From Actinostola sp. cb2023 (lineage: Eukaryota > Cnidaria > Anthozoa > Actiniaria > Actinostolidae), in NCBI GenBank assembly GCA_033675265.1, contig JAUJYZ010000585.1, positions 186,001 through 250,000 of the forward strand: DNA of 64,000 bases. Direction: 5' to 3'. This document shows, piece after piece, positions 11,051 to 21,261 of the stretch. The first letter of the stretch is position 1. Each line of letters starts with the position of its first letter. The translations under genes were made by a program, and so were the position numbers. Below the pieces are notes generated by a model, which did no database searches, was not told the DNA's origin, and worked only from the letters and a program-made list of their open reading frames with translations.

Positions 11051-11626
11051 CCGGCGTATTCCCCGGCGTATAAGCCGCACTCGCAGATTAGCCGCACCCT
11101 GAGTTTGGCAACGCCAATTTTTTATATTTTTATATTTTTTTAATAAAAGTAATAGAAAACACACATTGAGTGGAATCTTGAGAAAGCTATATGCTTTGCG
11201 TTATCGGACGTAAATTCCGAGAAAATACTTGAAAGGCTTACCAAAAATTTAACTTTGTAATAGACTAATCATAAACACACTTTTTCAATAGAACTCTTTT
11301 CGACAAATCACGATCCAATACAATCCTATGACTGATTCAAAACGTCTTTCCCACCAACTTTCGGCATTATCAGTTCTAAACTCTAAGGTTCGTTAGCGTG
11401 CACGTGAAAATGTTATGTTTGAGACACTTGATTGACACATGTTGTGTTGGCACGTGAACCAACCCGCTCATCAATGAAAAACACTTTAGCAAACAGTTAG
11501 GTCTTGTAGTAAAACCGTTAGCACGATTGTTAAACTGTCTGAAAAGGCGTTAGCACCCATTAATTTGCCTGTTTAACGTCTAACCAATTGCCAATGCTTT
11601 TAGGAGTAACTAACAGCAAGTGTACG

Positions 11627-11836
11627 TACCTTATTCGTACTTACTTTCGCGAGGCTTTAAGTTCGCGATTTTCGCGATTTTAAAAAATCGCGAAATTAAA
11701 GCCTCGCGGAAAAAAAGGCTCGCGGACTTTAAACACGCGAAATATTATACCCAGAGAAAAAAATATATATCGAAACCATTTAATCAACATGAACTAGGTA
11801 ATTACGAAATTGGTTTTTAAAACGACTTATTCAACA
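11627..11836 (-). mobile_element. truncated inverted copy of the 4402-4848 element
   Basis: Starts CCTTATTCGTACTTACTTTC and matches the reverse complement of about 4689-4848. The opposite end is missing. Confidence 0.75.
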
Positions 11837-11837
11837 A

Positions 11838-12160
11838 TATACTCACTTATGATGCCATTTTTGGCAATCATCACAACTTGTCCATTGTATTATTTCTTCT
11901 TTTTTTTGTCCTCGAGGGGTTTCTTTTCCACATGTTGAACATTTATCGGTTTCACTCGACTTTCTTTTTTCTGCTTTGCTACAAAGTAAATGGAATAGAT
12001 TTGCTTGTGTTTATTATGAATTAAGTTACATTAATTTTACATCACAGTATGTGTAAGTTCCACTTTGTTACTTTTGTACAATAGTTTTTACAATTTAAAA
12101 AATGCCAGGTTGAAACACAGGTAGCCCAAGCTCACTATCAGTTATACTTTTATGTTAATT
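11838..12160 (-). pseudogene. duplicated PHD-like zinc-finger exon, copy 1
   Basis: The minus strand encodes CSTCGKETPRG, then an acidic and basic stretch, then WTSCDDCQKWHHK and a GTGAGT donor. Paired CxxC motifs followed by WHH are typical of the first half of a PHD finger. A nearly identical direct copy lies at 12628-12955. The exon belongs with the Ulp1/SWIM pieces upstream on the same strand. Confidence 0.55.
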
Positions 12161-12627
12161 ATATGTAAATTTCTGATACCAATTCCAGATGTTCTCCAAG
12201 ATAAGCCGCACCCCCAACTTTGGATCGCGATTTTCGGGAAAAAAGTGCGGCTTATACGCCGGTGAATACGGTAGTTTGTTCTTTTTTCTGCATGCCTTGA
12301 CGCTCTGACTAACTAATATTTAGAAAAATATATTAATTTCGATCACAGGTTGAACAATACCAGTTCTTGAGTTTCAAGGCCTCCTTTTTGTCAAGGCCAA
12401 CACAGATACTAAAACAAAAAATAATAAACAATTATTTTTTGAAAGACACAGGCAGACACACATTTTCTACCAAATTTTTTATGCCAAAACGATCATTTTT
12501 TCTATTTTCAAATTGTGTTTTATAGATTTAAAAAAAAAAAAAACTTTTCTTAAAAGGTGAAAATACACTCTTACGAAAGTCAAATAAATGTCAAAGATGA
12601 TGAGGTGGATGGATTGTGTTTAAACTA

Positions 12628-12955
12628 TATTATACTCACTTATGATGCCATTTTTGGCAATCATCACAACTTGCCCATTGTATTATTTCTTCTTTTTTTT
12701 GTCCTCGAGGGGTTTCCTTTCCACATGTTGAACATTTATCGGTTTCACTCGACTTTCTTTTTTTGCCTTTCTGCTTTGCTACAAAGTAAATGGAATAGAT
12801 TTGCTTGTGTTTATTATGAATTAAGTTACATTAATTTTACATCACAGTATGTGTAAGTTCCACTTTGTTACTTTTGTACAATAGTTTTTACAATTTAAAA
12901 AATGCCAGGTTGAAACACAGGTAGCCCAAGCTCACTATCTTTTATACTTTTATGT
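12628..12955 (-). pseudogene. duplicated PHD-like zinc-finger exon, copy 2
   Basis: Near-identical to 11838-12160. It carries the same CxxC pairs and the same splice donor and is about 790 bp away in direct orientation. A 28 bp sequence, GATGAGGTGGATGGATTG..., flanks it on both sides (12600 and 12987), consistent with a tandem duplication event. Confidence 0.55.
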
Positions 12956-13072
12956 AAATTATGATGTAAACTGATATGTAAATTATGATGAGGTGGATGG
13001 ATTGTGTTTAAACTGTTCTGTGATTGATCGTTTCTTTTGTTGTCTTCGTCATTTTTTCCTCTTTCTTCTAGA

Positions 13073-13771
13073 TTACTTTCTTTGTTTTGGACCTTTTTTT
13101 CGTGTTTTCTTTTGCCTTATTTTGCTCATCTCTTGTTCTTTCTTTGTCTGGACAATTTTCTTCTTTTTTCGTGTCATCGTCTTTCCTCCTTGTTCCTTTT
13201 CCTTTACTTTTTTTGTCTTGACAATTTTCTTCTTTTTTCGTGTCATCGTCTTTGGTGTCATGTTGCAAGACTGAAAATTCTTGTTCACGTGATTTGTTTG
13301 TTTAGTTGTAGAAAGTAAAACTTCTGTCCCAAGTTGCCAGTGCGTAATTATTTCTTCTAACAGGCGTAATCGTCTTGTAAATGTGACCATTCCACCTTCG
13401 CTCGTTAATGATGCAAGAAACTGTGCAGTTTTTAAATCCTTTCGAAATTTCTGCGCTTGAGATAATATCTTTTTTTCTGTATCGCTTTTTGTTGTTACAA
13501 ATACATGGGACGTGTTGAAGCTATTGTCATCGTGAGAACTTTCGGCCTTGTCGATACATGGTGTCATGGTTATTGGTCGTTCATAGTACTCCATAGTCCA
13601 TCTCTTCTTCACGAGTGTCGTTTCAAAGACAGGAAGTTCAAGGAGAGTCCTGACTTTAAATATGTGCCGGCAAGGCAGTCCCATATGCTTGACGAAAGAG
13701 CAACAGCAAGTTGTAGATGTTGTAGTTATGAGATCACAGCTCATCTCTTTCGTCGTCGCCCACCATGCCAC
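13073..13771 (-). pseudogene. SWIM zinc-finger fragment of a MULE/ZSWIM-like transposon protein
   Basis: The 232-residue frame has CCCSFVKHMGLPCRHIF near residue 25, a SWIM motif (CxC...CxH) found after the catalytic domain of Mutator-like transposases and in ZSWIM proteins. It continues through a non-conserved middle to a Lys-rich tail made of two repeats of TMTRKKKKIV. The DDE catalytic domain is not visible upstream. Downstream on the same strand lie the two PHD-like exons, upstream a Ulp1-type protease, so these look like parts of one transposon gene set. The first residues overlap the repeat-rich tail of the protease frame in a different phase, implying a splice or a frameshift between them. 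Confidence 0.55.
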
Positions 13772-14528
13772 CGTCTACATGCTCATCTTTTTCGTCGTCG
13801 CTTACCATGCCACCATCTACACCCTTATCTCTTTCGTTGTCGCTTACCATGCCACCATCTACACCCTCATCTCTTTTGTCCTCTGCAGCTATTCCAATCG
13901 ATTGTACATCTAATGCTTCTGCTAAAAGCCAGGAAATCATTGTGCACCTAAAAAAAATTGAATATTTGGTGGGGCACGTCAACCACGTTAAACTGGATGG
14001 GAGGTCTGCATTACGGTCGAGAAATACCTCTCTCCATAGGCTAGGCGCAGCAGAAGCAATTCCGGCAAGGATGGCTACAGCAACTCCGCACACGTTCCCA
14101 CACGTTTGAAGAGGAATGTTCCTCAATCATCTTGAAGAACAAGTATGAACTGATATATTACTCTCAGTGTGCCCTAGCACGATTCCTTTAAAGGGCTTGA
14201 CTGTGACGCCTACTTTTTTGTAGATGATTGACACAAGTGGATAAACTGATCTCTTTAGATCTTTGGGCGCATTCCATCCATTTGTATCACAGTAGTACCA
14301 TTTATTGACTGTCAGGTCGACATAGATCAATGTCCAGTGACTTCCTGGTTTGGCTTGGGAGCTGAAGAAAACATCACCTGACATTTTACCAACGTTGACA
14401 ACAAAAGTGACATATTTGGTGGATTTTCTGATATTTTTCTGGATAACTTGGCTTTGCTGCAGGAGAAAGTCATTTTGTAGGATTTTATTTCTGGACCCAC
14501 CTCTTAAATGCAAAAAAAATCTGAACAC
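13734..14528 (-). pseudogene. Ulp1/C48-type cysteine protease, with in-frame stop
   Basis: The minus strand shows HWTLIYVDLTVNKWYYCD (catalytic His and Asp region) followed 60-70 residues later by LQTCGNVCGVAVA, which supplies the oxyanion Gln and nucleophile Cys. This is the H...D...Q-x5-C order of C48/Ulp1 desumoylating proteases, often carried by transposons. A single in-frame TGA (14127-14129) separates the two halves. The C-terminus is an acidic 14-residue repeat (DKGVDGGMVSDDEK) present about three times. It is probably part of the same transposon as the SWIM and PHD fragments. Confidence 0.6.
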
Positions 14529-15230
14529 CCCCGTTTTGAAATTGGTAAAAATTTGATGACCCCTCTTCTGTACTCATTCATTTGAAAAACACTCAGATCA
14601 GGTTCTATCTGTTATAGGCATGTGTTTTAAGGTTTCACCATTGTCATACAGGTACTCTTTCCATCCGGTTTTTATTTTCATGAACCAGCAACTCTTCTAC
14701 TTCTAGTTACAAAACGTTTTTGAAAGCCATCATCCGATTGTTGGCTGTCCAAGTTGCTGACTACACTGGTTTCGACACCTGATACTAGAGCAAACATTAA
14801 GTCGTTGTCATCAGAGGTACAACTGACATCTGAATCCTCCTCGCTGTCATTGATTCTGCTTTTTAACTTTTAATATATCCCTACTCCATCAGCACTTTCT
14901 GCACTAGTTCGAATGATGTGACAGCTAGGTGATCTAGCCTTAATCTTGTCATCGTTTTTACCAACTTTTTGTCAAACTGTTAGCATCTAAGTATATATTA
15001 AGTTCTACGAACTTTAGATTATTCAATTCCCCATCCAGAACAAGCCTTAGCCAATCGTATTCATTGTAAACTTTATCTGTATTGAAGGTGGCCCGCGCCT
15101 ATTTATTTGGTTGACAGGCCTCAAGTTTAGTCGCATTTTTTAACATCAAAAACCTTTACTGATTTCTGAGATTTTTCAACCACTGAATCCTCAATCCTTA
15201 CATTACATAGTTATAATAAATGTTTTTATT
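14529..15230. other. non-coding stretch
   Basis: No supported gene. Possibly degenerate transposon sequence continuous with the protease fragment, but nothing specific is seen. Confidence 0.5.
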
Positions 15231-15234
15231 TATT

Positions 15235-15477
15235 ACACCAAGACAGCTTGCGCAGTCCAGGGTGGTGTAATTCTGGAACGCGCTATAGTGGGTTCATTTG
15301 GGGGTTTTCTATAAATTATTTATTTAACGCTCTATAGCGCGAGCATTTGGAGGGATTTTTATAAATCACTTTTTTTAACGCACTACAGTGGGTTTATTTA
15401 AATATTATTTTTTAAATCATTTTCATATCTCACTATAGCGTGACCATTCTTAATAATAATATATTCATCTCATCTCT
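15235..15477. repeat. diverged ~75 bp tandem repeats with CTATAGCG cores
   Basis: About four units contain AACGC(G/T)CTATAG(C/T)G, a T/A-rich spacer and a GTGGGTTTATTT-like end. Related CTATAGCG palindromic cores recur in each. Confidence 0.65.
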
Positions 15478-15606
15478 TTTAGGGTTAGGGTTAACTCTTT
15501 AGGGTTAGGGTTAATCTTTTAGGGTTAGGGTTAACTCTTTAGGGTTGGGGTTATTCTTTTAGGGTTAGGGTTAACTCTTTAGGGTCAGGGTTAATCTTTT
15601 AGGGTG
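15478..15606 (+). repeat. interstitial telomere-like repeats
   Basis: About six units of a 20-21 bp higher-order repeat alternate TTTTAGGGTTAGGGTTAA and CTCTTTAGGGTTAGGG. The core TTAGGG is the common metazoan telomere unit, but with regular spacer bases, so this is an interstitial array rather than a chromosome end. Confidence 0.85.
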
Positions 15607-15867
15607 ATGTGCGATACGATCCATCGCGAGATTTATTTATTTTTTATTTTATTATTATTATTTATTTTTTTGTGATATGTTCCGTAATATTTATTTATAC
15701 CCTAATTTTAATAATCCATATTTATTTATCCCATAATTGTTATATCCCATAATATATAATTCTAACCCATAATATGTATTATTATGGGATAGAGTGACGT
15801 AATCCCATGATGCATCTGGTGATTTATTATATATCTCACATTAATATATCGCGGGCTCATTAAACCT

Positions 15868-15933
15868 TTGATGGTGGTTGAAGGCGGAGCTCCCGAAAGT
15901 CACGCGTCATTTGTGGGATACCCGTGTAATAAA
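15868..15933 (+). promoter_or_regulatory. upstream block shared, inverted, with the facing gene
   Basis: GATGGTGGTTGAAGGCGGAG and TCACGCGTCATTTGTGGG lie just upstream of the ATG at 15934. The same ~60 bases, with a few changes, occur in reverse orientation at 16528-16590 just upstream of the ATG of the convergent gene. Either this is a shared promoter or 5' leader, or it is the TIR pair of a small element. Confidence 0.55.
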
Positions 15934-16165
15934 GATGGCGGAATATATCCTGGAAGTTCTTCCAAGAATCGAACCCCCCTCAAGTGAAAATATGAGAGAA
16001 TCCCTGATAAAGAATGTGGCAGAAGAAGTCATTCTTGGTATGGCAGAATTGGAAGTGAAAGTCAGAGATCTGATGAGGAACATTAGAGTGATGCGCGAAA
16101 GAAATAGACTTTTGAGGAGTGAGCTGCATCGATGGCTGCCAAGCAAGAGAGATCACGAAGAATAA
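15934..16165 (+). CDS. small coiled-coil protein, unidentified
   Basis: The ATG at 15934 (context AAAGATGGCGG) gives 76 residues: an N-terminal Leu/Pro segment, then a heptad-like helix (VEEV...LEVKVRDLMRNIRVMRERN) ending in basic residues. I prefer this start to the in-frame one at 15878 because the latter falls inside the conserved upstream block. No intron is needed. It converges on the zinc-finger gene, with 76 bp between the two stops. Function unknown. Confidence 0.5.
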
Positions 16166-16241
16166 CTGACACTGATTTATTAATATACAGTGTAATTTTA
16201 CTGGCTTGCATTAAATGACATTTCGTCTGAATAAAGTGTTT

Positions 16242-16526
16242 TTATCTGAAATATAAAGTAATCTTGGCAGATCCTATACTTGACTTTCTCATCGCACACC
16301 CCTCCTCGTGCCTCTTGACTTTATCTTTATCGGCAAAAGTCTTTACACAGAATTGGCACTTCTCTCTAAGTTTAGAGTGTCTCGCCCATCTATGGAATCT
16401 GAGATCTTTGACGAACCAGAACATCTCATCGCACACTTGACACTTGAATTGGTGAGATTCCTTTAGGTGCTCCGCCAAGGTTACTTTCTTGACGAAGGAT
16501 TTAGAGCAATGATCACACTTCTCCAT
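16242..16526 (-). CDS. small three-finger C2H2/C2HC protein
   Basis: Starting at the ATG at 16526, 94 residues hold CDHCSKSFVKKVTLAEHLKE..H, CQVCDEMFWFVKDLRFHR..H and CQFCVKTFADKDKVKRHEEG with a final Cys in place of the second His. Nearly the whole protein is zinc finger, suggesting a DNA- or RNA-binding role. The start lies just downstream of the conserved upstream block. It forms a convergent pair with the coiled-coil gene. Size and lack of introns are unlike most cellular C2H2 genes and resemble genes of compact mobile or viral-type genomes; that last point is inference. Confidence 0.65.
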   Translation of the reverse strand: MEKCDHCSKSFVKKVTLAEHLKESHQFKCQVCDEMFWFVKDLRFHRWARHSKLREKCQFCVKTFADKDKVKRHEEGCAMRKSSIGSAKITLYFR

Positions 16527-16527
16527 G

Positions 16528-16590
16528 ATACACAGGTAGCCCACAAATGACGCGTGACTTCCAGGAGCTCCGCCTTCAACCACCATCAGA
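16528..16590 (-). promoter_or_regulatory. inverted partner of the 15868 upstream block
   Basis: Reverse complement of 15868-15933 with minor differences (CTACCTGTG against ATACCCGTG). It ends immediately before the zinc-finger gene start. Confidence 0.55.
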
Positions 16591-16686
16591 GGCGTAATGA
16601 AATATTCCAAAATTCACAGTTCCATATATAAAGAATACCGCTGTGTATTCTGGGAATACGTCACTAATACATATTATGGGATATGT

Positions 16687-17289
16687 TCAGATCCCGCGGT
16701 TTATCCTATTCTCCCTCAATCTTCTGAGAAGATTCTCTCCGCTTCCGGCGTAACTCTCGATATGACAGAGTGCCGTGTTAATCTCCGTTATGGAGAAATC
16801 CTCGAGTTCCAGGCCAATGACTTTCGCATTCTCGGAATCCACGGTAAACTCACCTGTTCCAGTGAGAAACTCCTTAGATCGATCCATCCACTTTAATTTA
16901 TTATGGCGATACCTGTGTAGCCACATTAACCTTTTATCTGGATCGTAACCTTCATTCCTAGACATGACATATCCCGGTTTCAGAGTGACCATTCTCTCTA
17001 TGGTGTGGTTCTCTGGATGGAGTGCCCAGAAGTGATCTCTTATATAATACTGGGTGTTATCCAGTAACTTTACATCCTCAGAGCACTGCCGGATCAGCTC
17101 GAATATCTCATCGCTAGCGTATATTTTGTAGAATCTGGAATCGGCCTCTAGAATTAAGACGAGCGATCCAGTGTTGAAAGAACCAAATATTATCTTATCC
17201 ACTATCGAGAATAAACTTTTTGGGAGTTCTCTAGACAGAGAAGTACATCCATTTCTAGCTCTCTGCGCAGATCTATACGAAGCAGCCAT
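16687..17289 (-). CDS. unidentified 200-residue intronless protein
   Basis: The open frame starts MAASYRSAQRARNG at 17289 and ends at 16687. Codon use looks genuinely coding. The sequence has alternating hydrophobic strands (KIIFGSFNTGSLVLILEAD), an aromatic-rich middle (YYIRDHFWALHPEN) and acidic-hydrophobic helices near the end; there is no signal peptide or zinc site. It is on the same strand as the zinc-finger gene, with the stop 161 bp upstream of that gene's start. I do not recognise the family. Together with its two neighbours it forms a 1.4 kb gene-dense patch unusual for this window. Confidence 0.55.
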   Translation of the reverse strand: MAASYRSAQRARNGCTSLSRELPKSLFSIVDKIIFGSFNTGSLVLILEADSRFYKIYASDEIFELIRQCSEDVKLLDNTQYYIRDHFWALHPENHTIERMVTLKPGYVMSRNEGYDPDKRLMWLHRYRHNKLKWMDRSKEFLTGTGEFTVDSENAKVIGLELEDFSITEINTALCHIESYAGSGENLLRRLRENRINRGI

Positions 17290-17734
17290 TTTTGGTCGAC
17301 TTGTGTAACTGAGGATGAGATTAAAGGATCACACACAATACTCCACAGTTTGACATATCTCTTATACCACAATCACCGGGACGCCCGGTATTTTCTCTTT
17401 GAGGTGATTGGACACCCCCATATTCGAATAATAACAGATGACTGTTGGGATTTATTCCACAGTTTGACATATCTCGATTTCACGCTTTTCTAAATTGCAC
17501 TGTATTAAAATACTGTACGTGTTAAAAATATTAATTAATTTTCATTATGTGCATGGCTATCACCATGGGCGGATCATGGGCGATAGTAATTTTCACTGAC
17601 AAAACAGGCACTCATTGTCTCAGCATGGATAAGTTATGGGGAAGTCGATTTGCCGAGGCAATAAGTGGCAACAAAAAGTGGTACGTCGGCGAAGGGGAGG
17701 AAGGAGGGTGGGGAACTGAACCCTAAATTCCTGC
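17290..17734. repeat. non-coding; direct repeats and a solo palindromic-element end
   Basis: CCACAGTTTGACATATCTC occurs at 17348 and 17459. At 17481-17504 is one end of the 6476-6616 palindromic family. The rest holds no gene. Confidence 0.6.
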
Positions 17735-17890
17735 TGGCGAGGCCGGCGTAACTCCGCGAAAGATGCTGAATGTCAAGATTTGGGCGTATATAAACCTTTA
17801 TGCGCTCCCCTGGGACATAAACAGCGTGCTGGACAGGCTTCTGAGGTGCACATGGCTATTTTTATCATGCGTAGAATGATATTCGTGACG
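17735..17890 (-). repeat. LTR-like direct repeat, left copy
   Basis: About 155 bp containing GGCGTATATAAACCTTTATG (a TATA-like box when read on the minus strand) are repeated at 19922-20075 with few changes. The two copies enclose 2 kb. Confidence 0.6.
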
Positions 17891-18039
17891 TACGCAAGCT
17901 GCTCCAGGGCGGCCAAGGTGTCATGTGGGTCGAACACACCAGAGGGTCGTGCCACCTGTTGGCGTAAGAAGGCCAGAGCTGAATCTACTGAACCTGTGTT
18001 ATGCAGACGGCGGAGCTGTTGTACCTCTGCTTTCAGCAC
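17773..18039 (-). CDS. possible capsid-like or coiled-coil fragment at an LTR-like repeat
   Basis: The 88-residue frame begins MLKAEVQQLRRLHNTG, followed by FDPHDTLAALEQLAYVTNII. It runs into the repeated 155 bp block, where it ends. The upstream part has helical, retroelement Gag-like character but no diagnostic motif. With the Pro/Ala/Gln-rich frame at 19675-19860 on the same strand it may be two ends of one interrupted gene. Confidence 0.35.
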   Translation of the reverse strand: MLKAEVQQLRRLHNTGSVDSALAFLRQQVARPSGVFDPHDTLAALEQLAYVTNIILRMIKIAMCTSEACPARCLCPRGAHKGLYTPKS

Positions 18040-18279
18040 TTCGAAGTCGTTAGCTTGAGCAAATGAAAGACGTTGGTGCCTTCAGACTCGGGGCACTGCA
18101 GTTGAGAAAAGAAACGCAGGGGGCGGCCTGCACGATCTGTCCTTACGTTGGATGAAAAACAATGAAAAAGGAAAGTTTTTAAATTTGATATCCAAAAATG
18201 TTAACCCAATCATTAAATCTTAGCAAGACTAGATATTCTAAAGGGTTGTAATGGTACTAAATTACATTGTAAATACGGA

Positions 18280-19480
18280 CGTTGTGTCGAGTCCCTGCAG
18301 ACTGTCGAACAGCGTGACCAAACTCTTGCCAAGGGTCAACCAATCGCCTGGGCAGTCACTGGACACTCCCATGACCAAACTTTTAAGCAAGGGTCGAGCA
18401 CATGCCGAAATGCCGAAATTGTGCCGAACACATGGTTGGCGTCTCTATAGGGTCGCTCACACTAACAAACTTTTAGCAAGGGATAGATAATACGACCGAA
18501 CGTCGAAACTACGCCGAACACACGGCTAAACTTTCTAAATGGTCGGCCACACGACTAATGTTTTGGCAAGGGTCGAACGCCCGAAGAAGCGAAGAAATTT
18601 TGCCGAACACGGCTAGACTTTCTAAATGGTCGACCACACCCGAACACATGACCAAACGCTGAAACTGTTTTGAACACACGGCTGGCCTAAAAACGGTCGT
18701 CACACGACCGAACTTTTAGCACGGCTCGAACACACGAACAAATGCCGAAATTGTGCCAAACACACGGCTGGCCTGTAAACGGTCGCCACACAACCAAGCT
18801 TTTAACAAGGCTCGAACACACGACCAAATGCCAAAATTTTGCCGAACACACGGCTGGCCTGTAAACGGTCGCCACACGACCAGGCTTTTAGTAAGGATCG
18901 AGCCACACGACCAAATGCCGATATTGTGCCGAACTGGCCTGTAAACGGTCGCCACACAACGAAACTCTTAGTAAGGGCCGAACACACGACCAAAATCCGA
19001 AATTGTGCCGAAATACGGCTGACTTGTAAACGGTCGCCAAACGACCAAATGTTAGCAAGGGTCGAAGACACGACCAAATGCGGAAATTTTGCCGAACAGA
19101 CGGCTGGCTTGTAAACGGTCGCCACATGACCAAACTTTTAGTAAAGGTCGAACACACGACCAAATGTGGAAATTGTGCCGAACACACGGCTGGCATATAA
19201 ACGGTCGCCACACGACCGAACTTTTAGCACAGGTCGAACACACGACCAAATGCTGAAATGTGCCGAACACACGGCTGACTTTTAAACGGTCGCCACACGA
19301 GCAAACTTTCAGCACGGGTCGAAACCCCGAAAAAATGCCGAGATTGTGACGAACCTGCTCGGCTGGCTGCGCTTATACAGAAGGTGGTAAATCACACGAC
19401 CAAACTTGAATCAAAGGTAGAGCACATGACCAAACGCCAAAACTGCAATAAGCAGACGAGCCGGTTATTCCAAAATATGA
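18280..19480. repeat. ~85 bp minisatellite array
   Basis: About 13 diverged units contain GCCGAACACACGGCTGGC, (T)GTAAACGGTCGCCACACGAC, CAAACTTTTAGCAAGGGTCG and AACACACGACCAAATGCC. Apparent overlapping frames on both strands are artefacts of the array. Confidence 0.9.
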
Positions 19481-19674
19481 CACAAACGTAAAGGGAAAGG
19501 CGTCGAGCTAAACTCACGAATACACCATACAAGCAAAACTAACAAGAACATGTGCAAAATCAAGTACACACACGAATGACGTAAACATTGCAAAACGGCG
19601 AACCCATCCAAGCGAATAACGAGGGGACTCAAATACAACAAATGTATAAATGAAAAGGACTACTCAGAACAAAA

Positions 19675-19860
19675 CTAGCAAGGGACACAACTCTTACACA
19701 CCTCTGGTTGAGCTTGAGGGTTCTGTAAATCCGCCGGTTTACCTGGAGGCGCTTGCTGAGCTTGTGCCGGTGCTTGTGGTGCTTGTTGGGCTTGTTGGTC
19801 AGCTCGTTGCAAAGCAGCCACATCTTCTTGGTTTGGCGGAACGGGAGCTTGAGAGGACAT
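19675..19860 (-). CDS. Pro/Ala/Gln-rich N-terminal fragment downstream of a TATA-bearing repeat
   Basis: The ATG at 19860 opens MSSQAPVPPNQEDVAALQRA, then a QQAPQAPAQAQQAPPG low-complexity stretch, with a stop at 19675. Upstream on the minus strand the 155 bp repeat offers TTTATATACG about 100 bp before the ATG, a plausible promoter. It could be the 5' end of a retroelement Gag-like frame. Truncated; function unassigned. Confidence 0.4.
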   Translation of the reverse strand: MSSQAPVPPNQEDVAALQRADQQAQQAPQAPAQAQQAPPGKPADLQNPQAQPEVCKSCVPC

Positions 19861-19921
19861 TTTGAGCAGGCGGCTTCGGCGACGTGGGTTGAAGGACAGA
19901 AAACCCTAAATTATAGCAGAG

Positions 19922-20075
19922 CGAGGCCGGCGTAACTCCGCGAAAGATGCTGAATGTCAAGATTTGGGCGTATATAAACCTTTATGAGCTCCCCTGGGAC
20001 ATAAACAGCGTGCTGGGCAGGCTTCTGAGTTGCACATGGCTATTTTTATCATGCGTAGAATGAAATTCGTGACTA
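19922..20075 (-). repeat. LTR-like direct repeat, right copy
   Basis: Second copy of 17735-17890 in the same orientation. It supplies the putative promoter for the 19675-19860 frame. Confidence 0.6.
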
Positions 20076-20529
20076 TTTCATCAGTGAGAATAGACAGATT
20101 GTTGTCACTAAGATCGATTGATTACTTCAAAACGGCTTTCAATTGTTCATATGTACAAATAATAAGAACTTTAATTTGGGCAGCATTTTCCTAATTTTTG
20201 GGCTGTGCCTATAAGATTGCACCCTTCTTCCATCCCTCCGGCCGCATGCTTCTCAAGTACAATAACCTCAGGTACAACAACGTGGAACCTTTAATGAATA
20301 TGCAATTATACAATATTTCTTTCGAAATTCATAATACGAAATACTGTATTGATATATATGAGGAATTATTCTATTTCTTGAATATCAAATCAAACAAACT
20401 GAAAATATTGGTTTGTTACTGATCTTCGATAAGAATATAGATTCTCTGACTCAGTATCTGAATGACGTGTTTGATATAACAGCTACAGTTTATACTGATC
20501 AAAAATATAACAAGATATATCAGCGGTTC
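20076..20529. other. AT-rich stretch without a supported gene
   Basis: Two small plus-strand frames (20198-20422 and 20413-20613) are AT-rich with no recognisable motif. I do not call them. Confidence 0.5.
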
Positions 20530-20687
20530 TTAGTTTCCTTCTCTTATGATGTCTACTTCAACAGATTTCACGAATCTAGTGTCATCGTTGTAGACGATAA
20601 TCAAATCTGCTAGCATAAGAATAGCCTGAGATATCTCGTCTTCAGATGATTCGAATAGAGTGACTTCTGCATTTGCTGTAGCCTGAG
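20530..20687 (-). pseudogene. 3' end of RPA-like OB-fold gene, severed by the 17 kb insertion
   Basis: The minus-strand reading from 20687 to the stop at 20530 encodes an acidic, helical C-terminus (ESSEDEISQAILMLADLI). Joining 37676-37680 (CTGAG) to 20682 leftward, with one CTGAG copy, keeps the frame exactly, so this is the tail of the gene whose body lies at 37676-38676. Confidence 0.75.
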
Positions 20688-21035
20688 AATGCGTGTACCT
20701 TATGGCCATTTGTATTTCCATTTAATCGAATATTTGAATTATCAAATTTTGAGTCAATTTTCATTTTTCAAACACAAAAAATATGGACATTTGGATTCGC
20801 TTTTCCACTTTTTGATATTTTTATTAATTAATTATGCAATATACTTCAAAATCTTTTTAGGGAAATCTGTACTTATGGCCATTTATCTTTGCCATTAATT
20901 AAACATTGGATTAACAAATTTTGAACCAATTTTCATTTTATTGGACAATAAACTATTAAAAATTGAATTCACTTTTCCACTTTTTAATATTTCAATTTAA
21001 TAACTCCTAAAATCCTTGGAAACCGTTTGTATATA
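20688..21035 (+). repeat. left TIR of the integrase transposon; also an empty site
   Basis: Two tandem units each begin near CTTATGGCCATTT and end near CACTTTTTGATATTT or CACTTTTTAATATTT. At 20717-20726 it reads through TTAA where the right TIR has the 558 bp element. Confidence 0.85.
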
Positions 21036-21261
21036 TTATGACCATTTCATATTCTTAACATCACCAACTGGTGACTTTCCCGCGCATTTCGGATTGTCCC
21101 GCCTCTAGTCAGAATCACGTGACCTTGGCTGTGAACTACTGACTGGCGGTAACGTGCATCGTACAGGATCGTACATGAGGTTTGTTTTGTTGCATCCTTT
21201 ATTTATACTTTTTTCAAGACTTTAAAAGCTATAATCTCATTTTTACTTGGTGAACAGTAAA

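Larger units (their letters stand above)
11051..12271. mobile_element. 1.2 kb TIR element with GTATAAGCCGCAC ends
   Basis: The left end (ACCGGCGTATTCCCCGGCGT then ATAAGCCGCAC) and the right end (GTGCGGCTTATACGCCGGTG then AATACGGTA) are inverted copies. The left subterminal part also matches a fragment at 32200-32265. Inside are a truncated copy of the 4402-4848 family (11627-11836) and one copy of a duplicated zinc-finger exon (11838-12160). Confidence 0.6.

Noticed and set aside
15478..15606. A true chromosome end
   Set aside because: Units are interrupted by regular spacer bases and sequence continues on both sides.
18509..19315. Many overlapping frames on both strands
   Set aside because: Artefacts of the 85 bp tandem repeat.
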